Shown: in pieces, positions 45,669 through 54,580 of the stretch
How the letters are laid out: each line of letters begins with the position of its first letter
How positions within the stretch are numbered: the stretch's first letter is position 1
Assembly: GCA_017619375.1 (NCBI GenBank)
Contig: JAFZSL010000075.1
Coordinates: forward strand, 186,001 to 250,000
DNA length: 64,000 nucleotides
Source of the DNA: Prevotella sp.
GTDB taxonomy: Bacteria; Bacteroidota; Bacteroidia; Bacteroidales; Bacteroidaceae
Direction: 5' to 3'
Position numbers and translations under genes: made by a program
The notes under the pieces: generated by a model
Databases searched by the model: none
What the model was told of the DNA's origin: nothing
Seen by the model: only the letters and a program-made list of their open reading frames with translations

Positions 45669-45790
45669 CACTATTATGGGGCTTGTTTCTCCATTCCGAC
45701 AAAAGAAATGAAGGGCTCGTTTCATACCGGATACAGGGAGCCGCATGTACTAACAACGTCAATATTATTCATTTTTAAATCATAACGCTC

Positions 45791-48700
45791 ATGAAAAAAG
45801 CAAAATTATTACTACTATCAATCCTTGCATTGTTGGGAATCAACAATGTGCAGGCCGGTGAGGTGGTCAATGGCTACTCGACCAATTTCGATAATGTCAG
45901 CACCAGCGACCATGCGTTCTCTGTGGACAAGGACTGGAAACACATCGTAGATTATTACGACGATGATGGAGATTACAGATACATGTCCTATTCCACCTAC
46001 ACCTCTGGCGGCGTGGATGACTCGGGCACGCTGCTCGCCTATCGCCAGTATGCCTCCGGCTCCGGCTATGGTTCAAGCGGAAAGGTGGTTTATGACATGC
46101 TCGTGACCCCGAAGGTTAGCGGCAAGGTGACCATCCAGGTGAAAGGAAGTACTTCTGCAACCACTTCCTATCCCTCGTTCATCCAATTTTACAAGGTGAA
46201 TGAGAAAGGCACCGAGTATGGAGAGCAGATTACAGCTGTCACCTACACCGACGCCGACAACCAAACTTCTGAAATCAACACTAGCGGATTCGTAACTGCT
46301 GAGATTGAAGTTGATGAGGCCACACGCATCGGCATCCGCGCCCAGTATGTGTATTTGGATGACTTCACAGCAGAGACAGCTGTTTTGGAGAAGGAGAAAA
46401 AACTCTCCATCACCTCCGCCGTGCCTTCTGCAACCAACGGTACCATCTATTGGGACCAGCAGGAAAATGGCAATGTATTGGTGAAATATACTGTCACAGT
46501 GAAGAACATTGGTGAAACCTCCTTCGCTGTCGACGACGATGACTACAGCGTATCCATTTTCAACCGTAAGACGAAAGAGGTGTATGTCACCATCAATGTG
46601 CCCGAAGCATTGGGGCCTGGAGAGACATCTGGAGAGTTTGATGTGGCGGTGGAAATTCCATCCAGCGCATGGCCCAACACCTACACATACATCAATATGG
46701 ACTTGAAGGAGAACATCTCCGGCACCGTGGTGCAAAGGGCACAGTCACAATACAACGCCTATGAACCAAAATTCGTGTTCCGCGAGGGAGGCTCAAGCAG
46801 CACCAGCAACCTGTATGGAGACATCGCATTCGGCAAGATTACTGATGAGACCACGAAAACCTACGAGATCTACAACGATGGCGTGGCACCTTTGCAAGTG
46901 AAAAGCATCACCGCACCGGAAGGGTTCATCGTGAACAACAGCGGCAATTTCACTCTCGCTTCCAAGGCCAACCAGCCATTTACCATCACTTTGCCTATCA
47001 CTACGCCTGGCATCTTCTCAGGAAACCTGGAAATCGTGTATGTGGACAAGACAGGCGCTGATTTCACCTACACCAAGGCAGTCTCCGGCACCGTGCTTGA
47101 CCCCTCGAAGAATTTCATCACCTTCGACGACGGAGAAGGGAATGCCTATTACCCGCAAGGGTCGGTGCGCTACAACGCATACATCAGTTCAGAGGGGTCG
47201 GGCAGCAGCAAGAACTATTACTTGCAAGGTTCCACTCCCAACCCGCTCTTCATCACCCCGCTGATGACCGCAACCGACAATGAGAGCCTTACTTTCGATG
47301 CTGAATATACCAATTACAGCAGTGCAAAGGTGGAAGTGATGATCTCTACCGACCGTCAGAACTGGACAACCATACAGACCATAAGCAATATTGCGTCAAG
47401 CTACAACTGGACGACATACACCGCCACCATCCCCGATGCCGGCGACTACTACATCGGCTTCAAGGTGACGAGTGCCAAGATTGACAACATTTATGGCCTT
47501 GTCTATGCTACTGCTCCTGAGCATGACTTGCTGCTTGTCGACTCCGACATCCCTGCTACAGGAAAGCAGAACAAAGATTATACCGCCACCATATCCATCG
47601 GCAACGTCGGCCCGAACATGGAGACCGCTGGCTCATACACCGCAACGCTCTATGTCGATGGTGAAGCCGTTGCCACTTCCAACGAGGTTGACCTCCCCGT
47701 CGCTGTCATCTCTGGCAACTACAACAACGCTGAGGAGCAGAACTACACCGAGCTCTCCTTCACTTTCAGACCTCACATTGTAGGCACATATCCAGCATAT
47801 ATAGAAGTTAAGAGTGGTGATGCGGTAGTTAAGACAGAAGAGGTTGACTTGACCATCAGCCAAGAGAAACTCGAAAGTGAAATTGCTGTAGGAGATTCTA
47901 ATTCTACTAGTGGTTTTGTTCCGTTCTATGGTTCATGGTGGGATGACGGTTCAAATTGCGATTTCTATTACACTTCTGGACAACTTGCTCAATTTGGTAT
48001 CAAAAAAGATGATGTAATAACTGCGATTACATTCAAGGGAACTCCTTCTTCTAGTAAGAATTTTTCCTCACTGAAACTTGAGGCTTGGGTGGCTTTAGAG
48101 TCTGCCTCTTCATTTGTAGCAGGTTCACCTGATGTAGATAATATGAAGCATGTTGTTGTTCTTGATGATGCAAAATCATTTGTTTCAGGACAAATGGAGA
48201 ATTTTGTTTTAGATTTATCTGATGCTCCTATTGTCTATGATGGAGAATCGATTCTTCGTATTTATGCATATGGAAAAGGAAGTACTTATGTAAACGTAAA
48301 CTTTGAAGTTGACAACACTATCTCAGGACAAGCATACTATCGATACAAATCAAATTCGTTTAGTAGTACTTATCTCCCTGTGGCTCATGTTTCATTGGCA
48401 GTCCAAGCCAAGACCTTGGCAGGTGTGGTGACAGAGGAAGATGGTGAGACACCTGTGGCCGGGGCCACCGTCACCATCCGCAATGATGAGAACGACATCG
48501 AGTATTTTGCCACAACCAATGAGGCAGGCGCTTACACCATCAATGTCGTGCAGAACTCCTTGACCTACACCGCCACGGTGACCGCAGATGGCTATGAGAC
48601 TTTGGTTGATGAAGAAGAACTCGACTTCAAGGAGAAGAGTCAGACCAAGAACTTCACACTCGTCAAGTTGCCGGCTGTCGTGGTCAACATCGGTCAAACC

Positions 48701-49249
48701 GGCTATGCCACCTTCTACTATTCCAACAGCGCATACGTTATTCCAACGGGAGTGGAAGCCAAGGCAGTGGAGAGCATCAGCGGGAGAACCATCACGCTCA
48801 TACCTGTCTCTGACATCATTCCTGCCGGATGTGCCGTAATCCTGGAAGGTGAACAAGGTGAATACACCTTCGTGCAGACCTCGGAGGAGGGCGCTGCTGT
48901 GGAGAACTTGTTGCGTGGCACCGACGAGACGGAGATGATTACGCCGGAAGACGACCAGGATTACAAGTATTATAAGTTGTCGGTCAAGAACAACGTCGTG
49001 GGCTTCTACTTTGGTGCCAACAATGGCGCAGCCTTCGAGAACGAGGCTCACAAAGCTTATCTTGCCGTCCCAGTGTCGCAGGCGAATGGTGTCAACTGCT
49101 TCACCTTCGACAACGCTAGTGGTATCGACAACATCCAGACCACCAGCCAACAGACCGGCAAGGCCGTCTATAACCTCTCTGGCCAGCGCGTCAACGATTC
49201 CTACAAGGGTGTCGTTATCGTAAATGGCAAGAAAGTGCTGAGAAAATAA
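45791..49249 (+). CDS. large secreted multidomain protein with Ig-like domains and sorting-type tail
   Basis: 1152 residues. A signal peptide (to NNVQAG) is followed by beta-sandwich modules (about residues 25-200 and 200-430), a CARDB/fibronectin-like region (430-680), a separate module (about 665-870) with visibly AT-richer codons, a carboxypeptidase-regulatory-like domain (TLAGVVTEEDGETPVAGATV, about 875-960) and a C-terminal cassette of about 190 residues (from VVVNIGQTGYATFYYSNSAY) shared nearly unchanged with the protein at 54581. The tail VYNLSGQRVNDSYKGVVIVN is like a type IX sorting signal. No catalytic motif recognised; adhesion or glycan/protein binding at the surface is plausible. 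Confidence 0.8.
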   Translation: MKKAKLLLLSILALLGINNVQAGEVVNGYSTNFDNVSTSDHAFSVDKDWKHIVDYYDDDGDYRYMSYSTYTSGGVDDSGTLLAYRQYASGSGYGSSGKVVYDMLVTPKVSGKVTIQVKGSTSATTSYPSFIQFYKVNEKGTEYGEQITAVTYTDADNQTSEINTSGFVTAEIEVDEATRIGIRAQYVYLDDFTAETAVLEKEKKLSITSAVPSATNGTIYWDQQENGNVLVKYTVTVKNIGETSFAVDDDDYSVSIFNRKTKEVYVTINVPEALGPGETSGEFDVAVEIPSSAWPNTYTYINMDLKENISGTVVQRAQSQYNAYEPKFVFREGGSSSTSNLYGDIAFGKITDETTKTYEIYNDGVAPLQVKSITAPEGFIVNNSGNFTLASKANQPFTITLPITTPGIFSGNLEIVYVDKTGADFTYTKAVSGTVLDPSKNFITFDDGEGNAYYPQGSVRYNAYISSEGSGSSKNYYLQGSTPNPLFITPLMTATDNESLTFDAEYTNYSSAKVEVMISTDRQNWTTIQTISNIASSYNWTTYTATIPDAGDYYIGFKVTSAKIDNIYGLVYATAPEHDLLLVDSDIPATGKQNKDYTATISIGNVGPNMETAGSYTATLYVDGEAVATSNEVDLPVAVISGNYNNAEEQNYTELSFTFRPHIVGTYPAYIEVKSGDAVVKTEEVDLTISQEKLESEIAVGDSNSTSGFVPFYGSWWDDGSNCDFYYTSGQLAQFGIKKDDVITAITFKGTPSSSKNFSSLKLEAWVALESASSFVAGSPDVDNMKHVVVLDDAKSFVSGQMENFVLDLSDAPIVYDGESILRIYAYGKGSTYVNVNFEVDNTISGQAYYRYKSNSFSSTYLPVAHVSLAVQAKTLAGVVTEEDGETPVAGATVTIRNDENDIEYFATTNEAGAYTINVVQNSLTYTATVTADGYETLVDEEELDFKEKSQTKNFTLVKLPAVVVNIGQTGYATFYYSNSAYVIPTGVEAKAVESISGRTITLIPVSDIIPAGCAVILEGEQGEYTFVQTSEEGAAVENLLRGTDETEMITPEDDQDYKYYKLSVKNNVVGFYFGANNGAAFENEAHKAYLAVPVSQANGVNCFTFDNASGIDNIQTTSQQTGKAVYNLSGQRVNDSYKGVVIVNGKKVLRK

Positions 49250-49292
49250 TCGGCTTTGAAAAGACGCAAGGATGCCCATCCTTGCAAAATGC

Positions 49293-49330
49293 AAAAAGGG
49301 AGCAAGCCACACTGGCTTGCTCCCTTTTTA
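49293..49330 (+). terminator. Rho-independent terminator after the 45791 gene
   Basis: AAAAAGGGAGCAAGCC pairs perfectly with GGCTTGCTCCCTTTTT. The same hairpin, with a shorter stem, follows the gene at 54581. Confidence 0.95.
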
Positions 49331-49420
49331 TGATCTATAGTAGGTTGTTATAGGTTGTTTTAGGATTCCTATTATCTTCCTATCACTACCTATCACTACC
49401 TATTCCTCCTACATCTTCCT
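49331..49420. repeat. 10-bp-period CCTAT/ATAGG array overlapping the hisC stop
   Basis: TTCCTATCAC, TACCTATCAC, TACCTATTCC, TCCTACATCT on the right and AGGTTGTTAT, AGGTTGTTTT, AGGATTCCTA on the left make two 10-bp arrays in opposite orientation. The right arm enters the 3' end of hisC (stop at 49409-49411). Confidence 0.75.
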
Positions 49421-50443
49421 CAGTGCGCTCAGCAACTGTGCATTCTCGTTTTTCGTCCCTATGGTGATGCGGAGGCAGTTGCCGCAGAGGGAGACGCGGT
49501 TGCGGTTTCTCACGATGATGCCGTTTTCCACCAGGTAGCGGTAAATGCCGTCGGCGTCGGTCATCTTGGCGAGGAAGAAGTTGGCTTCGGTGGGATATAC
49601 CTTCTCGCAGCAGGGGAGCAGAAGGAATGCCTCCATCATCCTGCTGCGCTCCACAAGCAGTGTTTTCACCCATTTCTCCACCTCAAAAGGTGATTCCAGC
49701 ATCTCTATCGCCTTTTCTTGAGTAAGTTGGTTGACATTGTAGGGATATTTCACTTTGTTGAAGATTCTGATGATTTCCTCTTGGGCGAAGGCCATTCCCA
49801 GTCGGATGGCTGCGCAACCCCAAGCCTTGCTCATGGTGTTGAGCACGATGAGGTGAGGCCGACGTGAAATCTCCTTGCGGAAGGCGGGTTTGCGGGAGAA
49901 GTCGGAGTAGGCTTCGTCGATGACCACGATGCCGTCGAAACGGTCGAGCAGAATTTCTATCTCCTCTCGTTTGATGGCGTTGCCCGACGGGTTGTTGGGC
50001 GAACACACCCAGATGACCTTCGTATAGGCGTCGCAGGCATCGAGCATTTTTTCCGCCGACATTTGGAAGTGCTCGTCGAGGGTCACGGGGCGGTATTCCA
50101 CCTCGTTGATGTCGGCGCAGACCTTGTACATGCCGTAAGTGGGTTCGATGGCCACAACGTTGTCGATGCCGGGGCGGGTGAAGATGCGGTAGACGAGGTC
50201 GATGGCCTCATCGCTGCCGTTGCCCAGGAAGATTTGTTCGGGGCGGACGCCTTTCGTCTTCGCCAACAGGTCTTTCAACTCGCGTTGCAAGGGGTCGGGG
50301 TAGCGGTTGACGGGGTGGTTGTAGGGGTTTTCGTTGGCATCGAGAAACACATGGGCGTCGTGCCCGCTGTATTCGTCGCGCGCACTACTGTAGGGTGATA
50401 GGGCCCAGATGTTGGGGCGCACAAGATCTTTAAGTTCTCTCAT
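49409..50443 (-). CDS. hisC: histidinol-phosphate aminotransferase
   Basis: 344 residues, start overlapping the hisD stop by four bases. It is a fold-type I PLP aminotransferase: [19 protein letters not shown] near the N terminus, [30 protein letters not shown]-type [39 protein letters not shown] and the cofactor lysine in [15 protein letters not shown]. It converts imidazole-acetol phosphate to L-histidinol phosphate. It is the last gene of hisGDC here; the usual Bacteroides neighbour hisB is missing. Its 3' end lies in a repeat array. Confidence 0.95.
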   Translation of the reverse strand: MRELKDLVRPNIWALSPYSSARDEYSGHDAHVFLDANENPYNHPVNRYPDPLQRELKDLLAKTKGVRPEQIFLGNGSDEAIDLVYRIFTRPGIDNVVAIEPTYGMYKVCADINEVEYRPVTLDEHFQMSAEKMLDACDAYTKVIWVCSPNNPSGNAIKREEIEILLDRFDGIVVIDEAYSDFSRKPAFRKEISRRPHLIVLNTMSKAWGCAAIRLGMAFAQEEIIRIFNKVKYPYNVNQLTQEKAIEMLESPFEVEKWVKTLLVERSRMMEAFLLLPCCEKVYPTEANFFLAKMTDADGIYRYLVENGIIVRNRNRVSLCGNCLRITIGTKNENAQLLSALRKM

Positions 50444-51732
50444 GATTCTTGCTCTAAGTGTTTGATCCTTACAGTCATTGCTTGCTTGTGGGCCATCAGT
50501 TGCTCGTTCTCTGCCATCACCTCGACGGCGTGGCCGATGGAACGGATGCCCTCAGTGTCGAGGTGCTGGAAAGTGACCTTGCGGCAGTAACTGTCAAGGT
50601 TCACACCGCTGTAGGCCAGGGCGTAGCCGTGGGTGGGCAGCGTGTGGTTGGTGCCGCTGGCGTAGTCGCCGGCGCTCTCGCAGGCGTAGTTGCCGAGGAA
50701 TACGCTGCCGGCGTTCACCACCTTCTCTGACAGGCGCTCGTAGTCGGCGGTGCAAATAATGAGGTGTTCGGGGGCGTAGGCATTGCTCAGCCGCATCGCC
50801 TCGTCAGTGTCGTTCACAAGCACCAGGAGGCTGTTGTCGAGCGATTTCTGGGCGATGTCGTGGCGAGGGAGGGAGGCTAACTGCCGTTCCACCTCGTCGG
50901 CGACGGCGTGTAGTGTATCTTCCGACGTGGTGATGAGCAACACTTGAGAGTCGGGGCCATGCTCGGCCTGGGACAATAGGTCGGCGGCGACAAACTCCGC
51001 ATTGCTGCTTGCATCGGCGATGACGCACACCTCGGAGGGACCGGCTGGCATGTCGATGGCCACGTCGTGGAGCGACACTTGCTGCTTGGCGGCCATCACA
51101 TACTGGTTGCCGGGACCGAATATCTTGTAGACCTTGGGGACGCTTTCCGTGCCGTAGGCCATGGCACCGATGGCTTGCACGCCGCCAGCCTTGAACACCT
51201 GGCTCACGCCGGCGATGCGGGCGGCGACGAGGATGGCGGGATGCACCTTGCCTTCGCGGTTGGGAGGTGTGCAGAGCACGATATCGTTGCAACCGGCGAT
51301 TTTAGCAGGAGTGGCGAGCATCAACACCGTGCTGAACAAAGGCGCCGTGCCTCCGGGTATGTAAAGGCCGACGCGCTCGATGGCCACGCTCTTCTGCCAG
51401 CAGACGACGCCGGGGCGGGTCTCCGTGCGGATGCCCTCAAAGACCTGGGCGGCATGGAAACGGTGGATGTTGGAGTGAGCCAGTTCCAAGGCGGCTTTCA
51501 GTTCGGCTGAAACCAATGTCTCTGCCTCTGCCATCTCTTCCTCGCTGACACGGAGGGAGGACAGGCACACGTGGTCGAATTTCTCTTCATAGCGCAGCAC
51601 GGCCTCGTCGCCGTGAGCGCGGATGTCGTCGAGCACCGACTGCACCGTGGCGGTCAGGCTCGTCATGTCCATCTGGGGGCGACGGGTGAGTTCGGCCCAT
51701 CTGTTCTCCTCGGGATATCTCTCTATTCTCAT
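50440..51732 (-). CDS. hisD: histidinol dehydrogenase
   Basis: 430 residues. Family segments are [94 protein letters not shown] and [17 protein letters not shown], with the conserved Glu and His pairs that bind zinc and act in catalysis. It oxidises L-histidinol to L-histidine in two steps with NAD. It starts 10 bp after the hisG stop. Confidence 0.96.
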   Translation of the reverse strand: MRIERYPEENRWAELTRRPQMDMTSLTATVQSVLDDIRAHGDEAVLRYEEKFDHVCLSSLRVSEEEMAEAETLVSAELKAALELAHSNIHRFHAAQVFEGIRTETRPGVVCWQKSVAIERVGLYIPGGTAPLFSTVLMLATPAKIAGCNDIVLCTPPNREGKVHPAILVAARIAGVSQVFKAGGVQAIGAMAYGTESVPKVYKIFGPGNQYVMAAKQQVSLHDVAIDMPAGPSEVCVIADASSNAEFVAADLLSQAEHGPDSQVLLITTSEDTLHAVADEVERQLASLPRHDIAQKSLDNSLLVLVNDTDEAMRLSNAYAPEHLIICTADYERLSEKVVNAGSVFLGNYACESAGDYASGTNHTLPTHGYALAYSGVNLDSYCRKVTFQHLDTEGIRSIGHAVEVMAENEQLMAHKQAMTVRIKHLEQES

Positions 51733-51742
51733 GATGCCAGGT

Positions 51743-52594
51743 TTACAGTATCATCTTCTCTATCGGCGTGACAAGGATGCCTTGGGCGCCCAACTCTTTC
51801 AGACGGCCGATGATTTCCCAGAAACGACGCTGGTCGAGCACCGTATGCACACAGCACCAGTCCTCGTCGGCGAGGGGGATGATGGTGGGACTCTTCAAGC
51901 CGGGCAGCACATCGATGATGTCGCCCAAACGGGCGCGGGGCACATTCATACGCACATATTTCTTGTCCTCGGCTTGGCGCACTGCACCGATGCGGAAAAG
52001 GAGTTCCTGCAGCGTTTCACGTTTCGTTTCGTCCATATCCTTGTGGCCGATGAGCAAAGCCTCGCTTTGCATCACCACCTCCACCTCGCGCAGGTTGTTG
52101 CTCACCAGGGTGGAACCGCTGCTCACGATGTCGAAGATGGCGTCGGCAAGTCCGATGCCCGGGGAAATCTCCACGCTGCCGGTGATGATATGGATTTCGA
52201 TGTGGATGCCTTTGCTCTCCATGAAGCGACGGAGGATGTTGGGGTAGGAGGTGGCCACTTTCTTGCCTTCGAACCACTTAAGGCCAGGGTAATCAATCTC
52301 TTTCGGAATGGCTAAGGAGAGACGGCATTTGCTGAATCCCAGGCGCTCGATCACCTCAGCGGGCTCGCCACGCTCCTCGAATTCGTTCTCGCCCACCACG
52401 CCGATGTCGGCGATGCCGGAGGCAACGCTCTCGGGGATGTCGTCATCGCGGAGGTACAACACCTCCAAGGGGAAATTGGTGGACTGTGCCAGCAGGGTGC
52501 GCTTGCTTGAACTGATCTTGATGTCTGACTCGGTCAGCAGGTGAAGGGTGTCCTCGAAAAGGCGCCCCTTCGATTGTACGGCTATTCTTAACAT
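51743..52594 (-). CDS. hisG: ATP phosphoribosyltransferase (long form)
   Basis: 283 residues. MLRIAVQSKGRLFEDTLHLL opens the family; DIGVVGENEF and DAIFDIVSSGSTLVSNNLRE are the phosphate-binding parts. The C-terminal 75 residues (YVRMNVPRARLGDIIDVLPG) form the ACT-like regulatory domain of the long form, which is feedback-inhibited by histidine. It catalyses the first step of histidine synthesis and heads the operon hisG-hisD-hisC. Confidence 0.96.
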   Translation of the reverse strand: MLRIAVQSKGRLFEDTLHLLTESDIKISSSKRTLLAQSTNFPLEVLYLRDDDIPESVASGIADIGVVGENEFEERGEPAEVIERLGFSKCRLSLAIPKEIDYPGLKWFEGKKVATSYPNILRRFMESKGIHIEIHIITGSVEISPGIGLADAIFDIVSSGSTLVSNNLREVEVVMQSEALLIGHKDMDETKRETLQELLFRIGAVRQAEDKKYVRMNVPRARLGDIIDVLPGLKSPTIIPLADEDWCCVHTVLDQRRFWEIIGRLKELGAQGILVTPIEKMIL

Positions 52595-52619
52595 TTCTCT
52601 TTACCTTGTTTTTGCGATG

Positions 52620-52650
52620 CAAAATTATCGATTTATCAGCAAAACACCAA
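52620..52650 (-). promoter_or_regulatory. promoter of the his operon
   Basis: On the minus strand TTGG (52650-52647), a 19-bp spacer and TAATTTTG (52627-52620). The leader is only about 20 nt, so no attenuator or T-box is encoded. The region 52651-52956 shows G-rich runs (GGGGGTGGG, TGGGGTTGGG at 52690-52720) but no gene. Confidence 0.6.
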
Positions 52651-52956
52651 GAAAACCAACGCTTTTTCGCTTTTTTGGCGGTTTTAGAAGGGGGTGGGAA
52701 GTTTTTGGTGGGGTTGGGAGGTTTTTGAAGCGCCTGGGAGAATTTGATTGCCATTTAGGGATTGTTGTTCTTGACACTCGCTTGACTTTGTCGCTCGACT
52801 CGTCCAAGAATTTCCACGCGTTCGACTTGTCGACTCCTCCAGTTTTGCCTGTCATTGAGTAACAATTTTTGAATAGTTACCTGGCAATTACATGCTTTGA
52901 TGAAATTTGCGGAACAGATACGGCTTTAGGTGACAATGTTAACTAAAACAAAAAAT

Positions 52957-52988
52957 TTTGGCTCTTGGTGATTATTTTAGTAATTTTG
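52957..52988 (+). promoter_or_regulatory. promoter of the MltF-like gene
   Basis: TTTG (52957-52960), a 20-bp spacer and TAATTTTG (52981-52988) match the consensus exactly. The predicted transcript starts near 52995, so the apparent TTG start at 52958 lies in the promoter and cannot be used. Confidence 0.8.
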
Positions 52989-53017
52989 CAGCCGAAATAG
53001 GTATTAATATCAGCATT

Positions 53018-54229
53018 TTGAAGAATTTCTTTTTTCTCATAGCACTTTTGCTCCTCGTTGCATGCCAAAAGAAAGAGGAGGGACTGACAAAAGTCATTGT
53101 TGCGCCGTGGGGGGTCATCAACCAAGTGGATGTTGACTCCATGGAGCGATATTCCCTTGAGGAAATCTTGAAAAATGGAGAACTCATAGCCCTCACCATC
53201 CCGGGGGAAAAATCATATTATACTTTCAGAAACGCCGAGATGGGCATCCAATATTTGGTGGGGCGGAAAATGGCAGAAGAACTCAGGGTGGGATTGCGCG
53301 TCAACGAATGCTTGGACACCCTGGAGATGGTGGAAAAACTAAAAAAGGGAGAAGGAGACATCATCCTCTTGCCGGTGAGAAAGGACATCGAGGGGGCTGA
53401 CAGCCTCATTTTCTGCGGACCGGAACAAGGCAATGCGCAGTGGGCCGTCATGCAATATAACAAGGAACTGGCGGACACGATTGATAAGTTGTTCAAACCG
53501 GAATTGATTGCTGAAATGGAGAAAATGGAGACCGAAATCCTTGAAAACGGCGGCATTGTGCAATGCCATGCCTCTGCACCGTATATTGACAAGGAGAACG
53601 GTATCATCTCCGAATGGGATGCCTTGTTCAAGGAGTATGCCGGAGAGGCCAGTGCCGATTGGAGACTCCTCGCTGCCATCTGTTACCAAGAGTCATGCTT
53701 CGACCCCAAGGCTAAGTCGTGGGCGGGAGCGTGTGGTCTCATGCAACTCATGCCACAGACTGCATTGGGGCTCGGTCTGAAAGAGGACATGATTTTTGAC
53801 CCGGAGGCCAACGTACAGACTGCCGTGCAGGTCATCAACCAGTTGCTCAAGGAGTACAGGGACGTGCCTGACAAGGTGGAGCGGCTCAATTTCGTACTCG
53901 CCAGTTACAACGGTGGTATGGGGCATGTGAGAGACGCCATGGCGTTGGCGGAAAAGCATGGGGCCGACAAATATGTATGGGACGACGTCTCGGAATACAT
54001 CCTCTTGCTCAGCAAACCGGCTTATTACCGTGATGCCGTCGTCAAGCATGGGTATATGCGTGGCACGGAAACCTATGCCTATGTCACCAGCGTACGTGAG
54101 AGGTTCGAGGAATATTCTGGACAGAAACTCACTGGCAATCATTATGGTGCTCCAGAAGCCGCCGGGTATGCCGGAGTCAGCACGGAACCCACAAGAAGGG
54201 TGGCAAAAACCAACAGATTCCAAATATAA
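53018..54229 (+). CDS. MltF-like membrane-bound lytic murein transglycosylase, lipoprotein
   Basis: 403 residues from TTG at 53018, chosen because the promoter lies at 52957-52988 and the resulting N terminus, MKNFFFLIALLLLVACQKKE, is a good lipoprotein signal (lipobox LVAC). Residues about 40-195 resemble a periplasmic solute-binding domain; residues 205-350 are an SLT (lysozyme-like) domain with the catalytic Glu225 in ICYQESCFDP and AGACGLMQLMPQTALGLG and FVLASYNGGMGHV. The order is that of MltF. It cuts peptidoglycan glycan strands. No ATG is available in frame at the N terminus, so the start is unusual. Confidence 0.85.
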   Translation: MKNFFFLIALLLLVACQKKEEGLTKVIVAPWGVINQVDVDSMERYSLEEILKNGELIALTIPGEKSYYTFRNAEMGIQYLVGRKMAEELRVGLRVNECLDTLEMVEKLKKGEGDIILLPVRKDIEGADSLIFCGPEQGNAQWAVMQYNKELADTIDKLFKPELIAEMEKMETEILENGGIVQCHASAPYIDKENGIISEWDALFKEYAGEASADWRLLAAICYQESCFDPKAKSWAGACGLMQLMPQTALGLGLKEDMIFDPEANVQTAVQVINQLLKEYRDVPDKVERLNFVLASYNGGMGHVRDAMALAEKHGADKYVWDDVSEYILLLSKPAYYRDAVVKHGYMRGTETYAYVTSVRERFEEYSGQKLTGNHYGAPEAAGYAGVSTEPTRRVAKTNRFQI

Positions 54230-54246
54230 GACTTTTTCTTGTGAAT

Positions 54247-54285
54247 AATCGGTGCGCACAAATCGGTGCGCACAAATCGGTGCGC
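54247..54285. repeat. 14-bp tandem repeat, 3 units (AATCGGTGCGCACA)
   Basis: AATCGGTGCGCAC(A) is repeated at 54247, 54261 and 54275, the last unit ending TGCGCTTC. It lies 18 bp after the MltF stop. The rest of 54230-54580 holds a -7 box and leader, and no gene was seen. Confidence 0.8.
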
Positions 54286-54450
54286 TTCTCGTCATCATGA
54301 GTAAGAGCCGTTTCGTAACCATTCCGCGAATATTGTTTTTTCACGTACTCGATTTTGTCGCTATGTTTTGATGATATTCACAGAACATATTCGTCATTTC
54401 CTTGATGTGTTAAAATCCTCCAAACAGATTCGGTTTTTGTTTTTTATTGC

Positions 54451-54458
54451 TATATTTG
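54451..54458 (+). promoter_or_regulatory. -7 box upstream of the 386-aa secreted protein
   Basis: TATATTTG matches TAnnTTTG exactly. No clear TTTG at the -33 spacing. Leader about 115 nt. Confidence 0.5.
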
Positions 54459-54580
54459 CCGAGTCTATCAGAGTTTTATGGACTTTTGAAGTTTCACACC
54501 ACCAAGGGAGACTACATTCCTGATGGCCAAAAACAATGGCAACTTATTGTTGTATAGATACTTAACTATTTCTTTGATTT

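Noticed and set aside
52690-52720. Possible G-quadruplex upstream of hisG
   Set aside because: G runs are present but spacing is irregular and the his promoter lies downstream of them; no support beyond composition.
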